From positions 124,001 through 188,000 of the forward strand of contig NZ_JAOWKX010000008.1 in the NCBI RefSeq assembly GCF_025751585.1: a stretch of 64,000 nucleotides of DNA. The letters run 5' to 3'. Shown here one piece after another: positions 35,611-44,875 of this stretch. Each line of letters begins with the position of its first letter. Position 1 is the stretch's first letter. Position numbers and translations under genes: made by a program. Origin of the DNA: Fluctibacter corallii (lineage in GTDB: Bacteria; Pseudomonadota; Gammaproteobacteria; Enterobacterales; Alteromonadaceae). The notes beneath the pieces are model-generated. The model was not told the origin of the DNA, did no database searches, and saw only the letters and a list, made by a program, of their open reading frames with translations.

Positions 35611-38514
35611 ATGGAAAAGGATCACAAAATGCACCAAACCGATGCATCTTTGCCAGAAAATTTAATCGAAAAATCAAACCACTACTGGCATCGACTCGTC
35701 GAAACAGGCGTGCATGAAAACTGGATAAACTCACATCAAAATGAAATACGACACGTGATGGCATTAAGTGATTTCATTGCAGAAAGTATCATCAGTGATC
35801 CAAGTATCCTTAATTTTCTGCTCATAGAAGGCCAGTTGCACGAATCACAGCTCGATTACACCCACATCATTTCTGAAGCATTGACGCGTTGTGAAGACGA
35901 ACCCGCTTTGATAAAAACAATACGAATAGCACGCCGAAAATTGATGGTACACATTGCTTGGCGTGATTTAACAGGGTTGCAGCCTATCGCGTTATCTCTT
36001 GAGCACGTATCTTCGCTAGCAAATACATTGATCAATCAAACTTACCAGTGGTTATATCAACACTTGTGTAAGCGTTATGGTACGCCAATGGGCCCGCTTG
36101 GCCCTCAACCAATGCTTATCCTTGGTATGGGAAAATTGGGAGGACAAGAGCTCAACTTTTCCTCCGATATTGATTTGATTTTCGTGTATCCAGAGAATGG
36201 AGAAATCTCTGATGGGCGAAAACCGATTGAACATCAGCAGTTTTTCACTAAGCTTGCCCAAAAGCTCATCAATGCACTGCACCAAACCACGGCGGAAGGC
36301 CAAGTTTTCCGGGTAGACATGCGCCTGCGTCCCTTCGGTGAAAGCGGCCCACTGGTAACCCATTTCGCCGCTCTAGAAGATTATTTGCAGGATCAAGGAC
36401 GCGAATGGGAACGCTTTGCCATGGTAAAAGCGCGGATCATTAACGATGGTAGCCCTTACTCTCAAGGGCTTAAAGACATACTGAAACCCTTTGTTTATCG
36501 ACGGTATCTGGATTTTGGCGCGATTGATGCGCTTAGACAAATGAAATATCTAATCTCACAAGAAGTGAGGCGCAGACAGTTATCTCACAATATAAAACTC
36601 GGTGCCGGAGGCATCAGGGAAGTTGAATTTATTGTGCAAAGCTTTCAATTGATACGCGGCGGCCGCTTACAAGCGCTCCAAACGCCCTCATTGCTCAAAA
36701 ATCTTACAATGCTAGTTGAGTTAGACATTCTCCCAAAAGACGACATGCAGTCACTCAAACAAAGCTATTTATTCTTGCGAAAACTTGAACATTTTTTGCA
36801 AGAATTTGCCGACAAGCAAACACAAACACTACCTGACGATCCATTAAACCAAAGTCGCCTTGCCTATTTATATGGACAATCAACCTTCGATGACGTGCTT
36901 GCCTTAATTACCCCCCATATGCATGCTATACATGCGCAGTTTCAGATGCTAATCGGCGATCACGAAGAGTCTGAAGACGCTAACAAGACGCCGGAACTTC
37001 AAGATGCAAGTTTACTGTGGCAGCTTGATTTAAATGAAGTTGAGCAATTATCGACTCTAATACGCTATTTGTCTGAGGCTGAATCTCTAACATTTGCGCA
37101 GCAGCTATGCGAATTTAAGCAAGCGATGGCGAAAAAGCCAATAGGTAAAAAAGGCCGAGATACCCTATCGCAGCTCATGCCGCAACTGATAGGTCTGGTC
37201 CTCACTCAATACACAGACAGAGTCTCAGAGGCAGTCCCCAGAACCTTACACGTACTTGAGGCTATTTACGGTAGAACCACTTACTTACAACTATTGAACG
37301 AAAACCAGGGGGCGCTCAATCAACTTGTGCGTTTGTGTAGCGCAAGTACGTGGATAGCTCAACAAATAACGCGTTTTCCCATTCTATTGGACGAATTGCT
37401 AAACCCGTATGCCCTCTATCATCCTACTCCTCTAGATGAATATCACAGTGACTTGCGCCAAGCCATGTTAAGAATTGAGCAAGATGATTTAGAGGTGGAA
37501 ATGGAGAGTCTGCGGCAATACAAGCTCAGTCAACAACTGCGCATCGCTGCCGCAGATATCACGCAAGTTATGCCAATCATGAAAGTGAGCGATCATCTCA
37601 CCTATCTCGCTGAAGCCATTATTCATGAAGTTGTGAATAAAGCGTGGTATCAAATTACTGAAAAACACGGATGTCCGCCGGGCACCCACATGGGTAATAA
37701 AGCGTTTGCTGTAATAGGCTACGGCAAATTGGGCGGATTAGAACTCGGCTATGGCTCAGATTTAGATTTGGTATTTGTGCACCAAGCTGAGCGAAGCGGC
37801 AAAACTGACGGTGAAAAACCCGTAGATGTTAACCACTTTTATACTAAACTTGCGCAGCGCATTATGCATTTGTTTTCTACTAAAACAGGCTCTGGCGAAC
37901 TCTATGAAATTGACATGCGGCTTCGCCCATCGGGTAACGCAGGTTTGTTGGTCTGCCACATTGACGGGTTTGAAACCTACCAAAAAAATGAGGCCTGGAC
38001 ATGGGAACATCAGGCATTAACACGAACCCGCGTAATTTATGGAAATTCTGACCTAGAAGCGCAATTTACCGACGTGCGGCGACGCATATTATGCCAACAA
38101 CGAGAGCAGTCCGAGCTTGCTGCTGACGTCGCTAAAATGCGTAAAAAAATGCGTCGCCATTTAAATAAGGGGGACGAAGTCTTATTTGATATTAAGCAAG
38201 ATAGAGGCGGTATTACCGATATTGAATTTTTAGTTCAATATTGGGTGTTAAATCATGCTCATTACCACCCTGATATTGCACTGTGGTCAGATAATGTCAG
38301 GGTGCTGTCGTCGTTAGCAAACGCAGATATTATCAGTGAGTCCACCTGTGAAACGCTCACCCATGCGTATTTAACACTACGAGATTTAAGCCACAGGGCG
38401 TCATTGAAAGACAGTAAACTTCTACCTTTAGACGACGTACTTCAAACAATCGCAAAGCAAGTTGATACCATTTGGCGAGAAGAACTGGGGCGCTATGAAA
38501 GCTCAGATGAATAA
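35611..38514 (+). CDS. glnE: bifunctional glutamine synthetase adenylyltransferase/adenylyl-removing enzyme
   Basis: A 967-residue enzyme that adds and removes AMP on glutamine synthetase in response to PII, tuning nitrogen assimilation. Two homologous nucleotidyltransferase domains are evident: the deadenylylase site GMGKLGGQELNFSSDIDLIF (about 170-190) and the adenylyltransferase site GYGKLGGLELGYGSDLDLVF (about 705-725), each with its catalytic D-x-D. A helical PII-linked region follows each. Length agrees with E. coli GlnE (946). The start may be 35611 or the ATG at 35629. It is transcribed divergently from the double DUF350 gene. Confidence 0.96.
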   Translation: MEKDHKMHQTDASLPENLIEKSNHYWHRLVETGVHENWINSHQNEIRHVMALSDFIAESIISDPSILNFLLIEGQLHESQLDYTHIISEALTRCEDEPALIKTIRIARRKLMVHIAWRDLTGLQPIALSLEHVSSLANTLINQTYQWLYQHLCKRYGTPMGPLGPQPMLILGMGKLGGQELNFSSDIDLIFVYPENGEISDGRKPIEHQQFFTKLAQKLINALHQTTAEGQVFRVDMRLRPFGESGPLVTHFAALEDYLQDQGREWERFAMVKARIINDGSPYSQGLKDILKPFVYRRYLDFGAIDALRQMKYLISQEVRRRQLSHNIKLGAGGIREVEFIVQSFQLIRGGRLQALQTPSLLKNLTMLVELDILPKDDMQSLKQSYLFLRKLEHFLQEFADKQTQTLPDDPLNQSRLAYLYGQSTFDDVLALITPHMHAIHAQFQMLIGDHEESEDANKTPELQDASLLWQLDLNEVEQLSTLIRYLSEAESLTFAQQLCEFKQAMAKKPIGKKGRDTLSQLMPQLIGLVLTQYTDRVSEAVPRTLHVLEAIYGRTTYLQLLNENQGALNQLVRLCSASTWIAQQITRFPILLDELLNPYALYHPTPLDEYHSDLRQAMLRIEQDDLEVEMESLRQYKLSQQLRIAAADITQVMPIMKVSDHLTYLAEAIIHEVVNKAWYQITEKHGCPPGTHMGNKAFAVIGYGKLGGLELGYGSDLDLVFVHQAERSGKTDGEKPVDVNHFYTKLAQRIMHLFSTKTGSGELYEIDMRLRPSGNAGLLVCHIDGFETYQKNEAWTWEHQALTRTRVIYGNSDLEAQFTDVRRRILCQQREQSELAADVAKMRKKMRRHLNKGDEVLFDIKQDRGGITDIEFLVQYWVLNHAHYHPDIALWSDNVRVLSSLANADIISESTCETLTHAYLTLRDLSHRASLKDSKLLPLDDVLQTIAKQVDTIWREELGRYESSDE

Positions 38515-38547
38515 TGGCTACCCATTGTGCTGGCGCTCTCATTCTAT

Positions 38548-38955
38548 TTATTCGTCTTTCATACTCATAGGCATTGAAATGTGATGATGTGCAACGCACC
38601 ACGCCTCATTTACTTTCGTGAAACAGAAAGTCGCTCGAACCGTGCTTCGCACGGTTTTACCATCAGGTAGGTCGCCTCCACAATGAATTAAACAGTGAGC
38701 AAACCCAACACGGCTGTCTGCGTGAATAACCAGTTCATCTAGCTCAAATAACGACGGGATTGCAAAAGGAGGTTGCCACGCATCAAAACTTTGTCTGTAT
38801 TCTTGCGTACTTGTGTACTGTAAAGGTGGTAGAACATCGAAAATAATAGCATCGGCTAGATGTTGACTAAGAATATTGTCTTTCTCATCATAACGCGTAG
38901 ACTTGCACCACTGTTCAAGTAATTGTTTTATCTTCTCTACTTCGCTTCCTGTCAT
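38548..38955 (-). CDS. SnoaL/NTF2-like protein
   Basis: A 135-residue protein with the cone-like NTF2 fold pattern: an N-terminal helix (VEKIKQLLEQWCKSTRYDEKDNIL), YTSTQEYRQSFDAWQPP, then beta strands ending VRATFCFTKVNEAWCVAHHHISMPM. The H-H-H-x-S/D end is common in the SnoaL_3/SgcJ-like branch. These small proteins may be enzymes or binding proteins; function is not predictable. The gene is convergent with glnE and 33 bases from it, and stands alone. Confidence 0.75.
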   Translation of the reverse strand: MTGSEVEKIKQLLEQWCKSTRYDEKDNILSQHLADAIIFDVLPPLQYTSTQEYRQSFDAWQPPFAIPSLFELDELVIHADSRVGFAHCLIHCGGDLPDGKTVRSTVRATFCFTKVNEAWCVAHHHISMPMSMKDE

Positions 38956-39250
38956 GCTGATTCCTTTTCAAACGTTGGCTCTGATGCTTTTATTAAACAT
39001 GCACGTTATCAAGTATAGAGTAGACTCAGCGAAGCACTACACATTCCATGTCTAATCTTAAAGCGGACGTCGCTGCCACTGCCGCTAATAGGGCAAAAAA
39101 AACACTATCACTGTGCAAATTCACAATCACATCTCAAGTACAGCTCTCAAAAAAGTGGGTGTCAAAGAATATCGACATGTGTCCTCTAAGTGACATCGTC
39201 AATCCAACAGCAACACCCACATTTTCGCAGCTCGAACTAAATAAAAAACA

Positions 39251-40291
39251 TTACTGTTTCTCAATAAACATCGCATCGCCATAGCTGAAGAAGCGGTACT
39301 CATTGTCGATAGCATCCTGATAGGATGCCATCACATTTTCCTTTCCAGCAAAAGCGCTAACCAACATTATCAGCGTCGACTCTGGTAAGTGAAAGTTGGT
39401 GATCATTGCATCAACAATCTCAAACTGATAACCCGGGTAGATAAAGATATCCGTGTCAGAGAAAAACGGTGCCAACGGCATAGCATTATCTTTCGCAGAC
39501 TTAGCCGCAGACTCAAGAGAACGGACAGACGTTGTGCCAACGGCAACAACACGTTTACCATTTTGCTTAGTTTCATTGATGGCATCAACCACGTCTTGTG
39601 GCACTTCGGCATATTCAGAATGCATTTTATGCTCAAGAATATTATCTACCCTAACAGGCTGAAAAGTACCTGCGCCTACGTGCAATGTCACAAACGCAAA
39701 GTTGACGCCTTTTTGCTTGAGGGTTTCAAGAATTTGATCATCAAAATGTAGTCCCGCCGTAGGAGCTGCAACTGCACCGGGCTTTTCGTTGTATACGGTC
39801 TGGTAACGCTCTTTGTCACTGTCTTCATCAGGGCGATCAATATAAGGTGGTAAAGGCATGTGGCCATAAGCCTCAAGTACCTCCAGCACGGGTTTGTCAG
39901 TCAGAAAGCGTAATTCAAATAGCGCATCATCTCGGCCAACCATCTCAACCTCAACCGCATCTTCCAAGCGCATTACCGTACCAGGCTTAGGGGCTTTGTT
40001 AGCTCGTACATGAGCCATGACCGTGTGCTCATCTATAATACGCTCGACTAATACTTCCACTTTACCGCCAGACAGTTTCGTCCCCAACATTCTTGCGGGT
40101 ATCACACGGGTGTTGTTGAACACCAACAAATCGCCTGCGTCCAATAACGAAGTAATATCTGTGAACTGGAGGTGCTCACGAGTACCTTGCTTTCCATCAA
40201 GGCGTAATAAACGACTGGCACTTCTTGACGCCATCGGGTATCTGGCAATTAACTGCTCAGGTAAATCAAAGTGAAAATCAGAAAGTTTCAT
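39251..40291 (-). CDS. queA: S-adenosylmethionine:tRNA ribosyltransferase-isomerase
   Basis: A 346-residue enzyme that transfers and isomerises the ribose of S-adenosylmethionine onto 7-aminomethyl-7-deazaguanine in tRNA, making epoxyqueuosine. Hallmarks: [19 protein letters not shown] start, [48 protein letters not shown] and [17 protein letters not shown]. The ATG at 40291 has GGAG five bases before it; eight extra codons to 40315 are not needed. The usual partner tgt is not next to it in the window (the 3' side holds a gene-free gap and the SnoaL-like gene). Confidence 0.96.
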   Translation of the reverse strand: MKLSDFHFDLPEQLIARYPMASRSASRLLRLDGKQGTREHLQFTDITSLLDAGDLLVFNNTRVIPARMLGTKLSGGKVEVLVERIIDEHTVMAHVRANKAPKPGTVMRLEDAVEVEMVGRDDALFELRFLTDKPVLEVLEAYGHMPLPPYIDRPDEDSDKERYQTVYNEKPGAVAAPTAGLHFDDQILETLKQKGVNFAFVTLHVGAGTFQPVRVDNILEHKMHSEYAEVPQDVVDAINETKQNGKRVVAVGTTSVRSLESAAKSAKDNAMPLAPFFSDTDIFIYPGYQFEIVDAMITNFHLPESTLIMLVSAFAGKENVMASYQDAIDNEYRFFSYGDAMFIEKQ

Positions 40292-40394
40292 TGTTGCTCC
40301 GCATAATTCGCACAAATGGAGGGCGCGGTATTCTATGTATAAACGGGGATACGTGCAATTCTCCAGCGATACCCTTCACTATTTGTAAAAACAT

Positions 40395-40408
40395 TGTAAA
40401 CATTTACA
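40395..40408. promoter_or_regulatory. palindrome TGTAAA-CA-TTTACA
   Basis: A perfect 6-base-arm palindrome about 100 bases upstream of queA, immediately before a TATACT (40410-40415) that could be a plus-strand -10 box. The arms resemble a TyrR box but the spacing (2, not 6) does not fit. It may control the orphan transcript ending at 40,485. Confidence 0.35.
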
Positions 40409-40420
40409 TTATACTCAACG

Positions 40421-40485
40421 TTTTTTGCTAATTGACGTTTCTCCCAAATCCTAGCTTCGCCCAGCACCTCGCTGGGCGTTTTTTT
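40421..40485 (+). ncRNA. candidate small RNA
   Basis: A strong intrinsic terminator on the plus strand (40,458-40,485) has no plus-strand gene before it; both neighbours run leftward. A TATACT box at 40410-40415, just after a palindrome, could start a transcript of about 65 bases ending there. No start codon lies in between. No known RNA family was recognised, and the -35 box is poor, so this is inference. Confidence 0.3.
40458..40485 (+). terminator. intrinsic terminator without an upstream gene
   Basis: Stem CGCCCAGC / GCTGGGCG with ACCTC loop followed by seven T. On the minus strand the flank is not T-rich, so it would not serve the leftward gene ending at 40,514 well. Confidence 0.8.
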
Positions 40486-40513
40486 ATTGAAATAGAAATG
40501 TGGCACTTTCAGC

Positions 40514-40774
40514 TTACATATCTTGCAAAATATCCTCTATTTCGTCACGGTCGATTTTACGCATGTTCAGTACGTACATAATTTGTAACAACAAATCAGC
40601 ACCTAAAATCCCCTTATTGATTTTGTTCCGAAGATTGTCTGCCGACTGACTGACGCCAATGTCAGCTAGCCGATGACTAAGCTCTTGATATTTCACGCCA
40701 CGCTTTGACATTTCGGCTTTCAGAAGACGCTGAATAAGCTGCCGCCAATCTCCATTCGAACGCTCATTTTGCAT
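40514..40774 (-). CDS. DUF6471-type small protein with helix-turn-helix-like sequence
   Basis: About 86 residues starting MQNERSNGDWRQLIQRLLKAEMSKRGVKYQELSHRLADIGV. The pattern (helix, short turn, QELSHRLADIGVSQSADNLRNKINKG recognition-like helix) resembles the DUF6471 family, thought to be DNA-binding. The ATG at 40774 has GGAG five bases upstream; the frame's first codon at 40789 is less likely. It is divergent from the yjf-like operon, so it could regulate it, but there is no direct evidence. Confidence 0.7.
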   Translation of the reverse strand: MQNERSNGDWRQLIQRLLKAEMSKRGVKYQELSHRLADIGVSQSADNLRNKINKGILGADLLLQIMYVLNMRKIDRDEIEDILQDM

Positions 40775-40848
40775 ATATACTCCAGCCACTCATTTGTGAC
40801 GTATAATTTACACAACGACATTATAATTATCAAACAGAAAAATATAAT

Positions 40849-40878
40849 TTGACTTAATTATTTAATTCTGGCTAGACT
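40849..40878 (+). promoter_or_regulatory. sigma-70-like promoter of the yjf-like operon
   Basis: TTGACT (40849-40854), 18-base spacer, TAGACT (40873-40878). It is about 100 bases upstream of the first gene. A sigma-54 promoter, as used by pspA in E. coli, was looked for and not seen. Confidence 0.45.
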
Positions 40879-40885
40879 AAATGAC

Positions 40886-40957
40886 GTTGTTAAACAACTT
40901 GTAAAACGTGAAAATAACGCAATATTGTTTTTACTGATGTTGTTAATGACACAACAA
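40886..40957. promoter_or_regulatory. two GTTGTTAA-containing inverted repeats
   Basis: GTTGT-TAA-ACAAC (40886-40898) sits about at the expected transcription start, and TTGTT-AATGACAC-AACAA (40940-40957) lies in the leader before the ribosome site. Both contain GTTGTTAA, so one regulator might bind both. Confidence 0.35.
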
Positions 40958-40979
40958 GTCTACAAACAGGAGAGTAGCC

Positions 40980-41369
40980 ATGACTTGGGATCTTAGCCAA
41001 CTTGAGACCCTTTTATCCAAACAAGACAATCTCGTCATCACGAGAGAGGAAAATTGCTTACTGATTGCGAATCAAGATGGCCTTGACGCCTGGTTAGCGG
41101 TAAGTGGAGAACAAATTTTAGTTGAGTCGCTGCTATTCGGTGTAGACGAAGTGACTGACACTCAATCTCTAAACGAAGAGATCCTCAAAACTCACATGAT
41201 TTTCCCCTTAACAACAGTAGGAATATCCTCCGTGGGTGGTAAAGATTATTACACGGCTTTTGGTTCGTTGAGTTCACAATCAAAAGAAGAAAGCGTTTTA
41301 ATAGAAGTGAATACTCTGTTTCAAAACGTAGCGGCATTTTTAGATGCTTATCAAACTCATCTTAAGTAA
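40980..41369 (+). CDS. yjfI: YjfI-like DUF2170 protein
   Basis: A 129-residue soluble protein of the DUF2170 family. Visible are WDLSQLETLLSKQDNLVITREENCLLIANQDGLDAWLAVSGEQILVESLL and the conserved NEEILKTHMIFPLTTVGIS. Its molecular function is unknown. In E. coli yjfI is the first gene of the yjfIJKLMC operon, as here; an AGGAGAG ribosome site lies close before the ATG. The next gene (PspA-like) begins 14 bases after its stop. Confidence 0.85.
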   Translation: MTWDLSQLETLLSKQDNLVITREENCLLIANQDGLDAWLAVSGEQILVESLLFGVDEVTDTQSLNEEILKTHMIFPLTTVGISSVGGKDYYTAFGSLSSQSKEESVLIEVNTLFQNVAAFLDAYQTHLK

Positions 41370-41383
41370 ACGAGGTTAGCGAT

Positions 41384-42064
41384 ATGTCTGTATGGAAAAA
41401 ACTAGTGACTGCCATTAAAGGCGGAGCAAATGAAGCAGCTCAATCTGTTGTTGATAGTCAGGCAATCCGCATCCTTGAACAGGAGATTCGGGAAGCCAAA
41501 GAGGAACTGCGCAAGTCAGACCATGCTCGCACGCAGATTCTAGCCAAATGCAAATTGTCTCAACAGAAGATCGACAGCTTGCAAACATCGATTGCTGAAT
41601 ATGAGAATCATGCGCGCAAAGCCGCAGAAACCGATAGAGACTTAGCATTAGATTGCGCCCAGAAAGTGTCTGAACTTCGTGCAGAAATGGACACCGAAAC
41701 GCAATACTTAAGCCAGTTCCAACAGTCTGAAAAGCAACTAGCTCAAAATATCAATCAAGCAAAAGACAACTTACGCCGTTTGGAGCAACAGGTTGATATG
41801 GTGAAAGCGACAGAGTCAGTTCAAAAAGCACAAGTCGCCGTATCGTCTCGTCACATGGGCGCAAACAGCAAGATGAAAACAGCCACAGAGTCTTTGCAAC
41901 GTATTCAAGAACGTCAGCAAATGCGTGGTGCGGAGCTTCAAGCTGCTGAAGAACTTGCCAATAGCGACTCCAACACAGATCTAGAGAAGAGATTAGCTGA
42001 GGCGGGGATTAAAGGCGGCAAAAAATCGGCAGACGATGAACTTAGTCGCATTTTAGGCAACTAG
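41384..42064 (+). CDS. yjfJ: PspA/IM30 family protein (YjfJ-like)
   Basis: A 226-residue, almost wholly alpha-helical coiled-coil protein starting MSVWKKLVTAIKGGANEAAQSVVDSQAIRILEQEIREAKEELRKS, the PspA/Vipp1 pattern. These ESCRT-III-like proteins assemble on the inner membrane under stress. The YjfJ branch differs from the phage-shock PspA and is linked to DUF350/DUF2491 proteins. No PspF or PspBC genes are near. It is second in the operon. Confidence 0.9.
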   Translation: MSVWKKLVTAIKGGANEAAQSVVDSQAIRILEQEIREAKEELRKSDHARTQILAKCKLSQQKIDSLQTSIAEYENHARKAAETDRDLALDCAQKVSELRAEMDTETQYLSQFQQSEKQLAQNINQAKDNLRRLEQQVDMVKATESVQKAQVAVSSRHMGANSKMKTATESLQRIQERQQMRGAELQAAEELANSDSNTDLEKRLAEAGIKGGKKSADDELSRILGN

Positions 42065-42085
42065 GCACCTTTAATAAGGATGTTA

Positions 42086-43138
42086 ATGGTTCGAAAAATA
42101 CGCAAAGTACTAACAAGGTACTTTGCAGAAATGCGCTGGTACAACATTATGCTTGTACTGGCGTTTTATGCGTTAAGTAGTTGGCTACTGCTTTATTCAG
42201 CGAATGAAACCGCCCTACTCCAGTTTGACGACTTTATGTATTGGTTAGTTGTCACAGGCTCAACCGTTGGTTACGGCGATATGTCGCCAGCTACAGCCGC
42301 TGGAAAATGGATAGTTTCCCTTTATATTATTCCCGTAGGATTAAGTATTTTTGCACTGGTGCTAGGACGCGTCGCGGCTTGGGTGTCAGAGCAATGGCAA
42401 AAAGGAGTAAAAGGTTTGAAACCCTTAGACCTTCACGATCACATTGTCGTTATTGGCTGGAACGAGCAACGCACTATTCAGCTTATCAATATGCTGCAAC
42501 AAGAACGCGCTGCTATGCCACAAAAACCAGATATTCTGCTTTGTGTACGAGCCGAAATTCTTAACCCTTTACCGGGAGAAATTGAGTTCGTGAAAGTGGC
42601 TTCATTCAACAAGGATGAAGACATGAATAAAGCCTGTATCAAAGATGCTAGCGTCATCATCATGGATAACCCTGAAGATGACATGACCATGACTACCGCC
42701 TTGTATTGTAGTCAGGCGAATCCCGATGCACACTTAATCGCCTATTTCAAAGATGAAAGCCTCGTCCAGTTGCTTAAGCATCATTGCCCCAATGTAGAGT
42801 GCACACCCAGTGTAGCCGTGGAAATGATAGCAAAATCAGCATTTGATCCTGGTTCAAGTCTCGTTCAACACGATTTACTGAGTTTACAATACGGCGAACA
42901 ATCGCAATTTTCAGCGACCATTCCTGATTCTGTTTCATCCCTCGTCGCGGGTGACGTCTTCGCCAATTTGAAATCTCAATACGATGCAACCTTTATTGGT
43001 TTTTTGCCTGCATCAGGGGCACACAACCCGACACTAAATCCTGCGCCTTCTGACCGAATTAAAGGCGGTGACAAGATTTTCTATATCGCTAAGCAACGCT
43101 TACCTGACATTAAGTGGTCAAGTTTAGGAGCGCAATGA
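42086..43138 (+). CDS. two-helix potassium channel with RCK domain
   Basis: About 350 residues. Two membrane helices (about 18-38 and 75-95) flank a pore loop with selectivity filter TVGYGD (60-65), and a cytosolic Rossmann-type RCK/TrkA_N domain begins HIVVIGWNEQRTIQLINML. Such channels conduct K+ under ligand control. ATG 42086 has AAGG six bases upstream; ATG 42080 is too close. It sits between the yjfJ and yjfK homologues, where E. coli has no channel gene, and its stop overlaps the next start (ATGA). A link between membrane stress and K+ flux is suggested. Confidence 0.9.
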   Translation: MVRKIRKVLTRYFAEMRWYNIMLVLAFYALSSWLLLYSANETALLQFDDFMYWLVVTGSTVGYGDMSPATAAGKWIVSLYIIPVGLSIFALVLGRVAAWVSEQWQKGVKGLKPLDLHDHIVVIGWNEQRTIQLINMLQQERAAMPQKPDILLCVRAEILNPLPGEIEFVKVASFNKDEDMNKACIKDASVIIMDNPEDDMTMTTALYCSQANPDAHLIAYFKDESLVQLLKHHCPNVECTPSVAVEMIAKSAFDPGSSLVQHDLLSLQYGEQSQFSATIPDSVSSLVAGDVFANLKSQYDATFIGFLPASGAHNPTLNPAPSDRIKGGDKIFYIAKQRLPDIKWSSLGAQ

Positions 43139-43779
43139 TGTTTGATAAATGGTTTAAAAAGAAAGACACCAAGCCCAAAGCGCCTGAAATTATGGGGTTA
43201 TATCTAGGTGGCTCTTTTGAAATTGATAAACTGAAGTTAAAGCTACTCGAGCCACAACTTATGATTGACGGCGCAGCCACACAGCATTTAATTCAAGCCG
43301 TCGGCGAAGCACATTTAGATACAGGTGGGAAGATCTTACGCTTTTATACCGATGATGATGCGTTTTTGCAGGTTGTGTTAGATGGTGGCGACACAGAAAA
43401 TCATATTACTGACGTAAAACTTTGGTACTTTTACGATACCACCACCGTTGGCTCCGAGTCGAATTGGAATACGCTAATTTCTTCAGACATTTCACAACCA
43501 ACTTATCAACTAGACTCGACAAATTACACTCGAGTATGGAATGCTATTGATGATGTATCGCCCCCTGTCGCGGTAACAGAAAAAACCTATGAGCTAGATG
43601 GCGATATGAGTGAAACAGATCAGTTTATGATGCTCTACGAGCGCCCGCTCGACGATGGCAACTTCGAGTCACTGTTGGTCTGTGGTGAAGAGAAAATAGT
43701 CAACCACAATACAGACAGGTGCTTGGTAAGAAGTACAGGGTTTGATATCTCACCGGCAGATATCACGATAAACGGATAA
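43135..43779 (+). CDS. yjfK: YjfK-like DUF2491 protein
   Basis: About 214 residues, starting MMFDKWFKKKDTKPKAPEIMGLYLGGSFEID. The MGLYLGGSFEIDKLKLKLLE and FLQVVLDGGDTENHITDVKLWYFYDT segments are typical of DUF2491 (YjfK). No membrane helix or signal peptide is visible. Function unknown. ATG 43135 overlaps the channel stop by four bases and has AGGAG upstream; the frame's GTG at 43114 is less likely. Confidence 0.85.
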   Translation: MMFDKWFKKKDTKPKAPEIMGLYLGGSFEIDKLKLKLLEPQLMIDGAATQHLIQAVGEAHLDTGGKILRFYTDDDAFLQVVLDGGDTENHITDVKLWYFYDTTTVGSESNWNTLISSDISQPTYQLDSTNYTRVWNAIDDVSPPVAVTEKTYELDGDMSETDQFMMLYERPLDDGNFESLLVCGEEKIVNHNTDRCLVRSTGFDISPADITING

Positions 43780-43828
43780 TGCAAAAAAGCAATAAACCAC
43801 AATCAGCGGAAATTAAAACGAGGTGACC

Positions 43829-44245
43829 ATGGAAACCCTTCAAGCATCATTAGCAGGCTTAAGTAGCTTTGCAATATATTTTGCTTTTTCAATTCTACTT
43901 TTATTTGTCTTCAAAGTAATTTATGCCTTTGTCACTCCCCATGACGAATGGGCGCTAGTCAAGCAAGATAAAAATGCGGCAGCCGCGATTGGTTTTGGCG
44001 GTGCCATTATTGGCTTTAGTATCGCGCTTGCTGGTGCGGCAAGTAATTCACAATCATTACCTGATTTTATTACTTGGGGCGTGATTGCGCTAATTGCGCA
44101 GATTTTTGCGTTTGCGATTTTACGTTTCACTTTTATGCCAAAAATTGCAGAGCGCATTATCAAAAACGAAACATCGGCAGGCATCATGTTGGCATCCATG
44201 TCGGTTGCAGTTGGCCTACTCAATGCAGCATGTATGAGCTATTAG
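43829..44245 (+). CDS. yjfL: YjfL-like DUF350 membrane protein
   Basis: A 138-residue protein with four helices and the single DUF350 unit: FAFSILLLFVFKVIYAFVTPHDEW, AAAIGFGGAIIGFSIALAGAA and AGIMLASMSVAVGLLNAACMSY. DUF350 proteins are predicted inner-membrane proteins of unknown role, regularly encoded beside PspA-like and glutathionylspermidine-synthase-like genes. ATG 43829 is preceded by GAGG at the right distance. Compare the double-length member at 34,646. Confidence 0.88.
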   Translation: METLQASLAGLSSFAIYFAFSILLLFVFKVIYAFVTPHDEWALVKQDKNAAAAIGFGGAIIGFSIALAGAASNSQSLPDFITWGVIALIAQIFAFAILRFTFMPKIAERIIKNETSAGIMLASMSVAVGLLNAACMSY

Positions 44246-44258
44246 TGGAGGCAACCTC

Positions 44259-44867
44259 ATGACCCAAAAACGCTCTGCATCGATCAATTTGCACAGAATG
44301 CGTAAGCAATTTACACCTAGGCCGCTCGCACTAGGTGTTGCCTCATTATTTCTTGCTGCCTGTAGTGACAATCGCGAAGACGTAATTATTTACAAAACAC
44401 TGGAAGATTGCACTGATGACAATCCAAACCGTGTGCAAGCTTGCACACTGGCGTACGAAGAAGCATTAGAAGAGGCGCGCAAAACAGGGCCTAAATACGC
44501 CAATATGCAAACCTGTGAATATGACTTTGGCCCACGACAATGCGAGTACGTCGATAATAACGGTGGTTCGTTTTTCATGCCACTCATGGCAGGCTATATG
44601 CTGGGGAACTTGCTTTCGCCCAACCGATATTATTCACAACCACTGTTCACATCCTACTCACCTTATTCGCCTTATCGTTATCGCTACATTATGGCTGACG
44701 GTTACGATATAGGTGATTTGTCTAAAAAGCGCACCAAGGTCAAACCGGGTGCATTCAAGCCTAAGCCAGAAATAAAGAAAACAATGTCGCGAGGCGGGTT
44801 TGGTAGTACAGTTCGCGCGAAGTCATCTTGGGGGTCATCAAGCCGCAAAAGTGGCTGGGGCGGCTAA
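44259..44867 (+). CDS. yjfM: YjfM-like DUF1190 lipoprotein
   Basis: A 202-residue protein starting MTQKRSASINLHRMRKQFTPRPLALGVASLFLAACSDN. The hydrophobic stretch ends in a lipobox (LAAC), so the mature protein is probably a lipoprotein. It then has the DUF1190 signature: many conserved cysteines (CTDDNPNRVQACTLAYEEAL, CEYDFGPRQCEYV), FFMPLMAGYMLG and a Gly/Ser-rich, basic C-terminal tail. Ribosome site GGAGG. Its last 40 codons overlap an alternative upstream start of the next gene. Confidence 0.85.
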   Translation: MTQKRSASINLHRMRKQFTPRPLALGVASLFLAACSDNREDVIIYKTLEDCTDDNPNRVQACTLAYEEALEEARKTGPKYANMQTCEYDFGPRQCEYVDNNGGSFFMPLMAGYMLGNLLSPNRYYSQPLFTSYSPYSPYRYRYIMADGYDIGDLSKKRTKVKPGAFKPKPEIKKTMSRGGFGSTVRAKSSWGSSSRKSGWGG

Positions 44868-44875
44868 ACACATTT

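Noticed and set aside
39048..39284. 78-codon plus-strand frame between the SnoaL-like gene and queA
   Set aside because: No good ribosome site, unremarkable composition, and its 3' end overlaps the end of queA on the other strand.
40395..40408. TyrR box upstream of queA
   Set aside because: The arms match TGTAAA/TTTACA, but the spacing is 2 rather than 6 bases, so I call only a palindrome.
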